Assembly (NCBI GenBank): GCA_003118195.1
Contig: BEXV01000645.1
Span: forward strand, 104,368 to 168,367
From: Hemicentrotus pulcherrimus
Lineage: Eukaryota; Echinodermata; Echinoidea; Camarodonta; Strongylocentrotidae
Direction: 5' to 3'
DNA: 64,000 bases
Below the pieces are notes generated by a model. It had not been told where the DNA came from. It saw only the letters and a program-made list of their open reading frames with translations, and searched no databases. Numbering within the stretch: position 1 is the first letter of the stretch; every line of letters begins with the position of its first letter. The position numbers and the translations under genes were made by a program. Below, in pieces: positions 13,885 through 27,409 of this stretch.

Positions 13885-13915
<31 letters not shown>

Positions 13916-16395
13916 CAAAATGAAGAAAAGAGAAAAAAAGAGGAAAAAAAAACAGTATTATCAAATCAGAACCAGAATATGATTTGTAATTTGTATGTAA
14001 TGATTTGAATACCTATTAAAAGTTGATATCTTCTACTTACTCTCGGATGACTGAGTAGGTAATGAATCAACCAAAATAAAAGAAACATGAAGATATACAT
14101 GTATCACACTTATCCACATAAGATCCATCACACACATCTACTGGTATGTACCGGTATTCAGTTTCTGAGTCCTTCAAATACTGTTTCGATTTGCAATGAA
14201 GATATCCCATTCTCAAAACTCTAGTCAAGTCATACGGAAGCTATAATGAAGAATGATGTGAGTCTACATCAAATCTACTGACAATCTTCAGATAACCAGA
14301 TATCCAAATATGGAATGGAAATGGTATGATATTTCAGGCAGCTCAGATATCATGTTCCTTGCAAGATCTTTATAGTTGGTAATGAAGACCATAATGTTAG
14401 GATCACACTCGCTCGTCTGCCGGCACCGGAAATGTTACAATAGAACAATGATCGCTCCTAGCTACACTCTCCATCAATGAAAATAGGGCAAAGTGAGGGA
14501 AAGAAAGAGAGAGAGGAATATAGAAGCAAAGCAGAGACAGACAGACTGACTGCGTGAGCCATGAGATGGGAGCATTAATATTCAATAATCAGTCTTGAGT
14601 ATCTATTAATACATTCACATGAAAGCTTAGTGTGCCAAACTCTGTAAATTGATGACCATCACAGAAGTGCTTGTTGGTTTTTAAGAAACCTCAAAACCAC
14701 TATTGTTCGATTCCTTCGGGGCAACATATAAAATGGTTAAAATATGAAGACTCTTCCCCTAGAAAAGGAGAGTCATTGACAACTTGAAAGTGTGTTGTTG
14801 CCATGAAACCTAGACAAAGTTGCAGTCTGCGATGTCAGTACAATGGTAAAAATGTTGTGTGGTGTTGAAATTTAATTTTATGGTTTACTTTGTCATATCA
14901 ACAAATATGGGATATGTAATTAATCATCTCATTTATTTCTAGACTAAAGATCATACAAGAAATAATGGGAAAAAACGTTCCAATTTTTAAGGTTAGGTTG
15001 TTACATGTACACTAGATTTACAAATCTTATTATAATTCAATTGATATATATCATAGACATACAAGAGTCACACGTTCAGCTAACAGTCTCAGATATGCTA
15101 TATTTCAGGAGGATTTCATTTTCACAAATTCTACAAATTGTTATGTTGCAAAATTAACAACATGCCAAAGAGAGCGGACAAGATAATGTATGCAACATAC
15201 AAAAGGTACCTTGGGTTATTGTGAAAACAACAACTCAACAATTATTTGTGTCTCTGTCAAGTTGTCAACCGCCAAAATGTTTTCATGAAAAACTTGACTT
15301 ATACAGTATGTGTTCTGTGTTGTAGAAAAAACTATAATAATCTACGCGTCACGAAATCACTAAAACCATTTGCTCACTTCCAATAGCAATCTATGCAAGA
15401 TAAACAAAGGAAATATTTATGGAATATATCTTGGTTTGACTGCCCTCAGGGCTAGTAGAGAAGGTACTTCATTGAGACTGTCACTACTACTATCTAATTG
15501 AGGAAACGAGGAGAGACACAGCCAATGCAATGAAATGGAATAGTGGCGCCAGCAGAGGCATCAACACTAAGTCGAATTGAAAGCCAGTTGTTTGGAGGGA
15601 GCACCAAGCTCGATCTCTATTCACCAGACCTAGTCAACCACTATGAATGGAGTTATACTACTGGTCTACTATTCACAATAAACATTTATGACCCTTTTTA
15701 ACAGTGTGCAATGGTACAAATATCAAGGAAACTTATCACAAAGGGTTTGCTAATGATTGATATCATTAACAAATTTGTTTGCTGTTTACCTTTCGGATGT
15801 GATATTTGTGAAAAATTCAAACTATTTAATGTTTTTCAATACTAAACTCAGATCTCCTAATCTACATGTACATGTAACTACCGTACATGTACCTTACATC
15901 TATAGGCTTTAATCTCCTACATGTACATTTGTAAAAACTGCATGAGCATGATTTTTGGGCAGTAAAGCAACAACTTAGAGTACAGGTAAGTAACTGAAAC
16001 TGATTTGGTTGAACCATCTGGAAAATGAAAAGCAGTCCAGAACAAAAGTTTTTAAACATTAAATTCAATAAAGAAAGAGATATCTGACTGGAAATACAAA
16101 ATTATATGCCAATATGGCTCAATATGATAAAGAAATAAAGTACTAAACAAAGTAGGCTAGCAGCTCAAAATGTTCACAAGAAACACACCTAACAAAACAA
16201 ATTATGTTCCTGTGACCCATTCGTCTCTGCAAATTTCACTTGCACATCCACACATCACACAAACAAGTAGTCATGTTTTGACCTTTGCACAAGCAGGATA
16301 TAGCATCATTCAACAGATGACAGGTCTTAAAACAAACGCACCAATAAGAGAGAAGAGAGAGAGAGAAGAGAGTTGAATCTAGACATCTACCAAGA
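11933..16395. other. Non-coding stretch
   Basis: AT-rich. It holds an (AT)n microsatellite and one isolated RORE match (13659-13669, minus). No gene seen. Confidence 0.6.
13889..13915. repeat. (AT)n microsatellite
   Basis: About 13 AT units followed by an A/G-rich stretch. Confidence 0.93.
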
Positions 16396-16500
16396 TTTAA
16401 AGGTGAAGTCCACTCTGGTATTAAGTTTGTTTAAATAAAAGCAGAAAATGAGAAGAACAGATCAGTGAAAGTTTGAGCAAAAAATCCAATTAAAATCAAG
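16396..16500. mobile_element. Relic of a family C-like MITE
   Basis: Begins AAAGGTGAAGTCCACTCTGG and carries the internal AGTTTGAGCAAAAAATCC motif of family C. The right end is not recognisable. Confidence 0.5.
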
Positions 16501-17629
16501 TAAGCTACATGTATGAAATTTTATAGAACTTGGGAACACTATGACGTATCTTGCGTGCTCCTCTTTAATTTTGCCCTGTTAAAAAAAAAAAAAAAATCAT
16601 ACACTTTCCTTTTCTTTGTTATTGATGATGGAATAGATATTTTTTTATACAGGTATTGTATTAAGTCATATTTGCAATACTTATATTTAGGGTGGGTGAT
16701 TTTTGCAGCGGCTTACTTTAGGCTATCACTTTGTTCAACAATTGCTTGTTTTCAATAAGCCCATGCCTATATCTACACATATTCAACCACTTTCAACTAA
16801 AGAAATATAAACATGTGACCATCTTTGTGGGGTGTGTTGGTAAAAAAAAATTGCTGATGATTTTGTTTTCCTCTATATTTTTTCTTTCTTCATAAATAAC
16901 AACACCAAAAATCACACACAATTGCTAAAACTTGGCACCAGTGTAAAAATAAACAGAAATCTCATTTCGTGAAACCTCAACTGTTAAAAAACAGCTGCTA
17001 TGAAAGATGATTGAAACACCATCCTTATAGAAAAGAAGGATAACAGGAGAGGTTAGTTCATAGGTCAATCTCCAAGTACAATGGGCAATGCCGTTATTAA
17101 TGCTTTTTACTCTCTCTAGTGTTTTCACGGTATTCCTACATGTACTATATATGTAGAATAAAAACTAAAATGTCAACATCACAAAGGGAGGGGAGAATAG
17201 AAAAGTATGATCTAAAATTACATACTGTACACATATTCATTTCAGTTATAAACATTCAAAAATATAACTAAATGGGACTACAGACACAGTATACTTAAAA
17301 TTAATGAAAACATTTAAACTTTAAGATGCTTGCAGCAAACCTTCCCTTTCTCCATAAATTGTTATGACCATACAATAACACAGAGTCCACATGTATGTGC
17401 ACATTAAAGCAGTGTATGTAAAGAAGTCATTGCTGATAAAACAATCAGAAGAATAACCTCTAACCTCTACTAGGAGGCGACTGATTGATCCCTCCTTCCT
17501 GCGTTATATCATTCCCCTACCCCTCCCTCCCCCTCCCTCCCTCCCTTTAGCTTCCTGTTGTCTCACTAGAGCCTCTTTTCATCACTCATCTCATACTCTG
17601 ACTGGCACCTGTTACCTAGCTCCCGAACC

Positions 17630-17739
17630 CCCTCTTTCAGTCTTTCAAAACTTGCTGTGATAAAATCCCTCTTTCAGATTTTCAAAACTTGCTGTGATAA
17701 AGTCCCTCTTTCAGACTTTCAAAACTTGCCGTGATAAAG
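17630..17739. repeat. Three copies of a 37-bp tandem repeat
   Basis: Units start at 17630, 17667 and 17704. The consensus begins CCCTCTTTCAGANTTTCAAA and ends ACTTGCTGTGATAAAGT. Copies differ at a few positions. Just upstream (17521-17550) is a CCCT-rich run. Confidence 0.88.
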
Positions 17740-18223
17740 TAAGAAAGTTGGACTTGTCTGAAGTTCTGAACACTGTATCATGGGACATTGTGTAACAAAT
17801 AACAGGTTCAAGTATTGTAAGTTTGTTACATGTACTAACAAAAACTTGATAAAGAATGAGGATAATGAACACTGTACAGAACAAAAAACATGCTAAAAGG
17901 GCAGAGGTGGGGGTTGACATGACACTTTTCAAATGCGTGTCAGACAGGCGAGTCCATTAATCATTTTTTTCTCAGCGTTTGTGCAGAAATGCTATACCAA
18001 ACAAATAAAGCCAAGTAAAATTGATTCCTAGTTTCTCATCTGGATTTTATGAAATGAGGAGGGTTCCATTTTCTTTGAGATTATATTATTTCTCTACATA
18101 TTACAAATGCCATTTATATATAACACAAATCAAAGTGAAATTGCAATACATTGATGATTTTTGTTAATTCCCATTGTCTAGACGTCCTCATATTAAAGGG
18201 ATCGTTTAACAATGTTAAATCTG

Positions 18224-18619
18224 TAGTGCTGTCATCGAGAAAAAAAATCTTTGTCGACATGTCGTCCTGAATTTTAGCCGACAACGACACATTGTCGACA
18301 GATGGTTGGAAGAATGCAATCCTTCCAACTCCGGCGTGCATGCCAACAATTGTTCGTGAATGATTTTTATTTGCTGCAGCCGTAAGTAAGATGACCGATT
18401 TCGAGTTTGTGTTCACTTTGAAATACAAATTACACAAAACCAAAGTGTTTTGTTATAAAAAACAGTGTTGTTTGTAAAATGATTCAAAGTGCGTGTAAAG
18501 CCTATAAATGGGTTGATTCTTGTCGACAATATACTATCCCTGTCGACATGTCGCCTTCCCGTAAAAATGCACTTTTATCGACAAGGTTGTCGACAGAAGG
18601 CTTGTCGATGACAGCACTA
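18224..18619. mobile_element. hAT-like MITE with 8-bp target duplication
   Basis: 396 bp with terminal repeats TAGTGCTGTCATCGA at both ends, flanked by an exact 8-bp duplication TAAATCTG (18216-18223 and 18620-18627). The arms are rich in TGTCGACA and related GTCGAC palindromes, which look like subterminal transposase-binding repeats. Non-coding. Confidence 0.88.
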
Positions 18620-18627
18620 TAAATCTG

Positions 18628-20612
18628 AGATACACGGCCATATCAGTATCTGTGATATGGTGTAAAATTTAAGCCCTAAAAAATTGCGCTTCAAAATGAT
18701 CAAAAAGTGCCTCAAAAAAGTAAAAATCTTTGAGTGACCGGTTTTACCAAACCATAATCGTTTTCCCTAATAGACTGTAGTGTTATGAAAACCCTTGGGC
18801 AAACGGTCTTTCAAAATTTGTAACTCCAATCATAAATATCTTGATAATCCGACAGGTGATCGTTTTGTAAAAGTCATGGGATTCCTGACTGACCTAATGG
18901 ACTATAATTATCATTGCAGCATGAGCAAAATCCAGAATTTTGTTTCAGAATCTGAGACAAAGTTACCGGATCCCTTTAATCACAAAATAATAATGAAAAT
19001 AAAATTGAGGCATGCCAAAAATAGGAAGGAGGATCGGACGAGAAACAAGAAATATTTTTCTTTTTTACCTACAAGATTTCAGGTACATTTGTAAGTATTA
19101 GTACAATAAATCTAACAAGAATGCAGACTTATTACCATCACCAGCATCATCGTAGATGCAAAAAAGTTAGGCTACATGTATGTTAACTTATTCTTTTTGA
19201 AACTTATTCCTTGATCTGCCTCTTTTTGATTTTCAAATTAAAAGAGAAACCCCTCAGAATGTGCATGTCTGAGGGGGAAAAAATTACACTTAAAACAAAT
19301 CTTGAATTCCTCTTCTCACACGTATACACACAAAAAAGGGGAACTGAAATGTGTTTTATTTGGCCTTTTATAAGTATCTGCATTTTACAGAGCAAAATTT
19401 TGAATCAAGACTTTAAAATAAAATTTTAAAAAGTTTAAATTTCGGACAGTCTGTAAGTACAGAGTACAGACCCATGAAAATGACAATTAATGTGTAGGTA
19501 TTTCTCTAGATATATTCAATTTTCAAGCATTACCTTGATACAACTCTTATCTCCTTAACGTTTGTTGAATTAACGCTAAAACCTTGAGTCATAAAATATC
19601 TTGTTTTCATTGTTTTCTTAACTATAAATAAATAAATTTAAATGGTCTTCTTCGATTTTCGAGTTATGGTATCCTCTTACTTGCAAATTAGGATTCACTC
19701 GTTGCAAAAGCAACCTCCAGTTTCTTCAATTTTACACATTCTAAGATGTCATCAGTAACACATGTTTTCATGCAAATTAAGGATGCAACGAGTACTCACA
19801 CTGTCGACAACTACTTGAGTACGATTTCTCGTACTCAAAAATGCCATTTTTTTTGCGCGTCACCAGCACCTGGCACTATCCAGGTCGACGCTGGTGGTAT
19901 CGTGGGTAAAAAAAATTCCCAGCTACCAAGTGTCAAGCATTTGGAGGGTCTGAAAATGCTCTAAAGGGTCAAATTTTGGATAGATCTAGGTTTCTGAACA
20001 AGCGCAAACTTTTGTTTGTTTTGATTTTCATGTGTCACTATTTCATAAAACAAATATCGCACTTGACCCTGTTGTGCGTAATGTAAATGCAGTCAACACT
20101 CGATATCTTCAGATGGTGCGCATTGTGAACTTGGCGCAAGCAGCTCGTACACAGAAACGGAACCAACCTAGATCTAAAGTACGTCTAAAGGTAAAGTCAC
20201 ACTGCATTACGATTACCACTTACGCATGCTGGGTCATGCATTATCCATCCTAGTCCTAGCTACTCTATTTCAAAAGCATTTATACCTTCCCTATTCTTTT
20301 TTTCTTTTGTTACTTATAGAGTCACACTGACTGTTGGTTCAGCAATGAAATGACACAGTTATGCTGACCATCTCAAAAGTGTCGGTGCATGCTCATGCTC
20401 GGTTCATCGGCGCCGGAGCCGCTGCGAGGCCAAGACAGTCGGCTAGACCTCGGCACTAATTGTGAGACTTCAGCTGTTCATCAACAAACAAACCCTTCAA
20501 AACATCGCGGTCTAAGACATGTTTCTTTCACATTTTATCTAGTATCATATAAAACATTGTAATAAATATATTTCAAACTACGGTATTCTAAAATCTAAAG
20601 TTCCATACATAC
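18628..20612. other. Non-coding stretch with a CpG-richer end
   Basis: No exon supported. From about 20180 to 20470 G+C and CpG rise (for example TCGGCGCCGGAGCCGCTGCG near 20408), possibly the start of a regulatory region or an unrecognised repeat. Confidence 0.45.
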
Positions 20613-20673
20613 CGAAGAAGTCTACTTTTAAGGCCAAAAGTATAAAAATAAATTCTAGTCGTCGCGTCGCCAT
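20613..20673 (-). CDS. Possible signal-peptide first exon
   Basis: On the minus strand the sequence around the ATG is GCGAAAATGGCGACGCG, a YY1-like motif overlapping the start codon. The frame reads MATRRLEFIFILLALKVDFF and meets a donor TTCG|gtatgt. The residues resemble a signal peptide: two arginines, then a hydrophobic run. The flanking 20.64-20.70 kb is locally CpG-rich. No downstream exon was found toward lower coordinates, so this may be chance. Confidence 0.22.
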
Positions 20674-21296
20674 TTTCGCATCACTGTCGAGAACTACATC
20701 TGTTGCCAAATAAGAAGGTCCATTCCTGCTAGTGATCATAATTTACATCAGATATATTATCACAAAACTCCTTATTTGATTTAGAAAAGAAATATAAATA
20801 ATTTTGATAATAATATAAATATTTTTTAAAGGAAATATTTTGAATTGTCATGCTTTTATTTATTGAATGTTTATTAAATTTAAAACAAAAACTTTGCATT
20901 TATCTGAAATGGTGGCACCCTGGCGTCAATAAGGGCTGTTATGTCTGCGGACATAAACATTCACCTCCCTCTGGAAAAATCTGTTCTCCTTGATTGTACA
21001 AATCTTTATTTTTACTTTTTATTGCAAGTAGAAATCTTGGTATTTGTTCTAGAGTGGAAATGTTACCGGGATGATTTTACAAAAGGTTGTATTTTTTTTA
21101 ATGTGTTGCTCTTTATTACTCTTTTGATGTGAAAACCCCCAATTTGTTAGGCCAAACCAGATGGGCCAAATAGTAATCTCAAGAGGGCGACATACTCAAA
21201 GTCATGAAATAAACATTGCTTATGACTGAGGCCTGTTTATGATTTTTCATCCGGTGGTCAGTCTCTATACCTTTCAACCCCCTCTTCCTCCTCCTC

Positions 21297-21322
21297 CTCT
21301 CTCTCTCTCTCTCTCTCTCTCT
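21297..21322. repeat. (CT)n microsatellite
   Basis: About 13 CT units within a longer pyrimidine-rich tract, 21280-21400. Confidence 0.9.
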
Positions 21323-21396
21323 ATCCCCTTTTCTCTTCTCTCCTCTATCTCTTTCCTAAATATCTCTCTCCTCTCACTTTCTTTCACTTTCTTTTG

Positions 21397-21451
21397 TTCT
21401 TTTTCTCCCATCTCTTGGTTGGATTCCAACCGAGAGATGGGAGAAAAAGAA
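21397..21451. repeat. 55-bp near-perfect palindrome
   Basis: Arms 21397-21423 and 21425-21451 match at 26 of 27 positions around a single central base; each arm contains TTTTCTCCCATCTC. It lies directly after a long (TC)n/pyrimidine tract (21280-21400), which with its complement could form a stable hairpin or cruciform. Confidence 0.85.
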
Positions 21452-23039
21452 AATAGCACTAATCTTTGGCAAGACATTATTCTCAATTTTCCACTCTTCA
21501 CCCAGGTGTAGTGAATGGGAAACCATTAGGAATGTATTCCTTGAGTGCTATGATCGCCTTGAAGGCAGCTTTCATAAAAACAGAGTAATAGTACTTTGTA
21601 GGCACTTTGAGTATCCCCTGGATGTGTGTAATATAAATGTAGCTATCATTGATAGCAATATTCTTATTATCATTAATTCTTTTATATTACTATCATTAGT
21701 ATTCTTATTGTTCAGTTATCACCACTATCATCATCATCATCATCATCAGTAGAAATAGTAGTAGTTGGAGTAAAAGCAGAAGCTGAAGTAGAAGTAGGAT
21801 TAGTATCATCATCATCCCCATCATCATCACAGTCAAATCAATACTTCAGAAAGCGAGATGAGCATTTCCCAATCCGAACGTGTTACATAAAATTTGCAAA
21901 GTTTAAGCCATCTTTAAAACTGAAAAGGTTAGATGGTGTTCAATATACTACATCCTCAGAGGTGCAGCTATAAGATCATTTTAAGGGCACAAGAAGTTGC
22001 CAAACACCAGATGGGCAAATGCTTATATGCCTTTACATTGAATAACACTGTGATTCAGGATCTAGGAGACCATAATATACAATATCTTATATTCAGGAAA
22101 TGATACACTTTTGTGAGGAAACCTTGATGACAGAATGAAAAGGTTACACTGATATTAATCTTGTTGCAAAGTACTTTATTGGTATATTGCCATCATAAAT
22201 ACATTCTACATGAAGGAAAAAAGTCATTTCTAAATCATTACACTTTGGTTGCCTTGCTCACAAACTGAGCACAAAGCTATATACATATCTTAAATCATTA
22301 TGTACACAGCAAATTTGGTTCTTATCAGAGTTTAACAAAATGAGTCTCTTGAAATTAGTTCCATGACAAAACTATGATCCGTGGTAAAGCAATTACTTAT
22401 GATGGTTGGTTGAAGGGTGTAAAAAGATGAAATAAGAAGGGAGTTCCCATGAGATTAAGAGAAGAAAGAAGGATTAATGATCTACAGCTAAAAGCACAAA
22501 GAAATAAACATAGGGTAAAAAGATGGAAGTGAAAGTGGAAGAGAGGGAGAGAGGCTTCGAATTTGCTATGCAAAAGATTATAGAACAGAGAAGGACAGAA
22601 AGAGAAATGGGGGGGGGAATATTTGTAGATAACATATTACCGTAAGTAGGGGATGGGGCTAACAGTTTAGTCAGTGCAGCAATAGAAATGAGGATAAATA
22701 TATAAAATATGTCCTTTTAAACAAGAACGGGAGAAATAAAAGCCTTCACAGCATAAAAGAAATGCAGCACTTTACTTTTTAGAAAGTACAATTATTTACT
22801 TTCCAGACTAAGTACTTTTTTACTGCAGGATGAAGGCCTCAGAACTAAGTTCAATAGCATCTAAATTGTTGAAATAAAAGCTTGTTCACACCAGATGCCA
22901 TATGGCATTATAATAAAATACTAAAACATTGCCAAGAAGGACCATTTTAAATGAATATAAATAGTAAGAGGCAGTGTGGATGCAACACAAGCCCCTATGA
23001 TTTTAAATTAGTTTATCATAATATCCGAGTGTGCTTTAA

Positions 23040-23328
23040 AGATAAAGACCAGTTATGGTCATTGTGAAAGAAAAGCTGTGGAATCGATCAGAAAAGGTTG
23101 ATCATGTATTTGTGTGTACTGCAAGGTTCTGAAATCATCAAAATGATACAAAAATTATCGGGTCCAAATAGATATAATATTTTACCAAATATATCAATTA
23201 GTAGGCGGTTTCTCGGCAAAATTTGTATTATTACGTATTAGTCAAAACACATTCTTTCACATTATTGGTAATAAGAGCTTCCATTTCATTTTTTGAGAGG
23301 GGGGCGTTTCCAAAACTGGTCTTTACCT
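23040..23328. mobile_element. TTAA-flanked MITE, family A, copy 1
   Basis: 289 bp between TTAA at 23036-23039 and 23329-23332. Terminal repeats are AGATAAAGACCAGTT on the left and AGGTAAAGACCAGTTTTGG on the complement of the right. Closely related along most of its length to the element at 44828-45239. TTAA duplications fit piggyBac or Kolobok families. Confidence 0.82.
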
Positions 23329-25766
23329 TTAAAGCTGTATGAGCTCGCCCTCCCTCCCCAAAAAAGGCTTTTACCGTAATCAAATATTCATCAATGAGTG
23401 CATGACATTCATAGCACTATCAAATGCAGCACTTTACATAATGGAAACCTAATAAATAATTCATTTACTTTGAGATAAATATTTAATTACATGAAATTGA
23501 TATAATAAAAGCTGCACAAATCACACAAGAGGACTTCAACACATTGAAATTACTAACAGGAAATCATAGAATGGTTATGAAAGGAGTGAATGATGAAAAT
23601 TATGATACTAAATATTCCATTTTTGTTTCACTACTGAATTTTGTTGTTAACAATGCAAAGGTTGATTTATATTCTGATAATTAAGACTAAAATTCAGACA
23701 TTTCAGACCATGATCACATCTAAACTAAATATCACCATTGCAATCATGTAGGTACAGATCACATGTTTTACAATCAATCTCCCTGATATCTAAACTAAAA
23801 ATATATCATATATACGGGATAATAGTAATTCATTATACTATCGCCAACTACAAAGTAAAACAATTTTGTTAAAATATACATCAACAAAATACCACTGCAA
23901 CCATTTAGAGAATTTACAGTTAATGTTTGAGACATAAATAATATAAAAATATACAGTTATGTATATGAAAAGCTTTCCTTCTTTATTATTCTACACTTGA
24001 AAGTCATAAAATATACAAGATTTAGTTTGAATATCTCTTTTTTCTCATTTATTGCCATGTTTAGAACCACAGAGATATCTCTGGATGATGTTCTTTGTCA
24101 GCCGCTATAGCCATGCATCATTTATTGGAATGTGGCTGTATTTGCAAACACAATATCCCTATGTAAGGCATGATTTTTACAGATAAACTACAAGATCGAT
24201 ACTCCTTTGCAACACATTGATATATCAACTATATTAACATCTACCGAGAGCCGAAAGGGTATTACCTCCAATGTTTTGACACAGAGTTAACATCCTCTTG
24301 ACTCTCTGATGTTGTCTACTGGTTGTAAAATGTACAAGAGAGAGTCTAGCTATTATCTTGGGCTACCACATGTAACACTGTCAAACATATTTTGATTACT
24401 GTAATCATTGTTGATACAAGTGGTATGATATATTTACAGCTTGTGTTTCTTATTTTCTTTGATTTTGGGTGTAAAGTTAATTGATGCCTGCTTGCTTACA
24501 TCATCACACAATAAATAAAATTTCAATCTTAGAATACTTAAATACAATTATGTGAAGCCAACTTAAATTTTGAGTTCCACCCAAGAGCACTACCGTTACA
24601 TCGAAACATGCCACAAGACATGGGGCTAGTAGATGAGGAAGTAATGGATAACCCTTTCATTTTACTTGCTTAATTAAGGCAAGCAGACATTTTAACATGA
24701 AATTCTTTACTGATTCATCAATATTGGAAATAAAAGATGAGTGACATTTCTTTCCCAATTCTATTTGTAAACCAATATCAAACATCACTCAAAACCAGTG
24801 ACCTATAAACTCTAGTCTCTATATCTAGATTTTATGTCTGCTCTGGGTTTTGTAGCACAAATGATTAAAATTAAACACTGTGTGTTCCAACATTTAGCAA
24901 ACAAACCCAATCTATAATATCAGAGACTGAGTTCTGTATGAAATAACATAGAAAATGGAAATTGCAACATTTTGCAAAGATGATCAGTACTTTATACAAC
25001 CTTCTGTTTTTCATTCTGGCTTCTTTTACAATTATCTTGTAACAATGGTGACAATTAATCAAACATGCTTTAAAAAGCCAATGCATAAAACATACACACT
25101 TGTCTACTACTTATTGTACCATGTACAAAGACAAGCAGAAAACAACAGATAAACATAAAGTGAAATAACCAGGACATCTGGTTAAATACAACAAGTATGG
25201 AAGAAGTCATTATCGTCAACAAATATAAACACTATTAAAAAGATATGAAATACACAATTTTTCATTAAAAGAGAAAATAACCTTACATGACAAACCATCT
25301 ATTGACTAATGATATTTGAAGGTCATATGGACCATTATTCCCAATCATTCCTGTGTACTGTAATGTTCAATTAAAAAGCATTAACATAAACACAAACAAT
25401 AAAGTCCATACAAAAATTTGACTTTAAAATGGTAAAGACATTTTTGTTTGAATTGTTTCACTAATTTTGTTTAATGTTAGGATTTCTTTGCTTTCTGAGT
25501 ATGATTCACTATTATTGTGTTTAGATTAGTCTTTTCCAAGAGATGTATAGATCATTAAAAAGCAGAAAAGAGAGAAAATATATTCATTGAATCACTCTAC
25601 CTGAACATAACAAAGCCTTAGAAATCCACTGAATGTTTCTATTCAGTGCCACAAACTGGCAATACTTTAAAATGTCATTATTTTGTTTACATAAAATTCA
25701 GATACCCTGTTTCTTAAACTTATTGCAAAATAAACTTACACAGATAGGAGAGAGGGACAGAGGGAG

Positions 25767-25793
25767 ATATATATATATATATATATATATATA
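25767..25793. repeat. (AT)n microsatellite
   Basis: About 13 AT units preceded by an AG-rich stretch (AGAGGGACAGAGGGAG). Confidence 0.93.
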
Positions 25794-27061
25794 AAGAAAA
25801 TTAACAGGAATTATTTTTTCATGTAAACACATCAGCATATCATAGGTAAACTAATCAAAATGTTTCTAATTTTTGTCCAGATCTGATATGGTGATACTCG
25901 TCATGAACAACATCAAAACAAAGCAGTAGAGGGAGCTGTTTAACATGGGCAACAAATTACGATTTATCTTAACAGTGTTCACGCATGTTGGAAAGAAGAT
26001 GATGATCATTCATCATAGCAAACCACTCAACTTTTGTTTCATTGTTTTTCCGGTATTGCAGTTTAGATTTGGTTTTTATCTCTGTTTTACATCTGAAAGC
26101 AAATTGACAAAAGTAAATGACACAATTTCTTTGAAACTGCTCAGACTTAGAGCAGACAAGTGACACAATTGAGCAGCACATGTTAGCAGGCAGCATAAAG
26201 TTTTTGGCAGCTTTAATAAGGGTAAGCACATTATGAAATATATCAAATACTTTCATATAATTTTTTAAACATACAAAACAAACTTAAAATATCAATGGCA
26301 TATCCACGTCACAAAAGAATGATACTAAAATTAATTAATTTCAACCGCACTTATCATAATCATTAGTCATGCATTTTGGGAATACAATTTTAGAAAACAC
26401 TAATTCCTACCATGTTGTTCTACATAGTAAGCACAAAAGGCAAATTATTATCTTTGGTATGTCAACTACCTTTATAAGGCATTTCACACTAAGGTAGCAG
26501 ATACTACAGCTTGGTAGAAATCAGTACACAATGCCAAACTGTGCAACTTGGGATTTAAACATTAACAATCAAACATATCTTGCTAAATTTGAGGATCTAT
26601 TATTAAAATGCTTGCTTTCTCTTTATAAGCCTAGGTTTAAGATGCATGTTAAGTCTTCTCATAAAGGCTGGGATTTTCTCAATAAATAGCCGGACGGCTG
26701 GCAATAAAAACCTTTACTATGGCCAATGCAATAGAGTTGTATATATAAAATGGGTTCAAATACTTGGGAAGTAAATAGCTACTTTAGAATGAGAAAGTTG
26801 TATTTCCAGTGAGTTTACAATAAATTAAGTGGGCAAGAAAGTTTCATATACATGGCATTCATTGTAAAATTGAGTATAATAGTATGAAGTATTCATTGGT
26901 AGATTAGTGTTATTCAAATGACAAGGTGGAAATTGGGCCTCCTTGTAGTATAGCAGTCTAAGAAACCATACTGAGAAATAAATACAGAGTTTACATTGTT
27001 CCTGATTGATATGCACATCTACTTCAATAACAGACTAGTCATTTTGACAGACCAAGAACAG

Positions 27062-27409
27062 GACCAGTCTAGTCTACATGGTGGGCCAGAAACAAGACCA
27101 GTCTAGTCTATTTGGTGGGCAAGAACAAGACCAGACAAGTTGTTCTGAGGGGTCAGGTACAAGACTAGTCTAGTCTATATGGTTTGCCAGGAACATGACT
27201 AGTCTAGTCTATCTGATGGGCCGAGACCAGTCAAATCTATATGGTTGTCCAGGAACATGACCAGGCTAGTCTATCTGATGGGCTGAGGTCAGTCAAATCT
27301 ATATGGTTGTCCAGGAACATGACTAGTCTAGTCTATCTGATGGGCCGAGACCAGTCAAATCTATATGGTTGTCCAGGAACATGACTAGGCTAGTCCTTTT
27401 GGTGGGCCA
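27062..27409. repeat. Minisatellite in the receptor 3' UTR, overlapping its stop codon
   Basis: Monomers of about 31-35 bp share the core CTAGTCTATNTGGTGGGCCA followed by GGAACA. Between 27195 and 27380 they form a higher-order dimer of exactly 62 bp present three times (starts 27195, 27257, 27319), with the next copy at 27381 running into the terminal codons of the receptor. Upstream units (27062-27195) are single monomers of about 34 bp and more divergent. Confidence 0.9.

Larger units (their letters stand above)
21520..27040. other. Region downstream of the receptor, possible long 3' UTR or intergenic
   Basis: Very AT-rich with one MITE (23040-23328) and one (AT)n. A minus-strand AATAAA lies at about 22175-22180 (CCAATAAAGTAC), and an ATTAAA at about 26212-26217. 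Either could end receptor transcripts, but no evidence decides the true 3' end. Confidence 0.35.

Noticed and set aside
18114..18443. 109-codon open frame on the minus strand
   Set aside because: Mostly made of the hAT-like MITE arm with GTCGAC repeats.
19780..19910. GTCGAC- and GAGTAC-containing sequence resembling another hAT element
   Set aside because: No inverted termini or target duplication could be matched.
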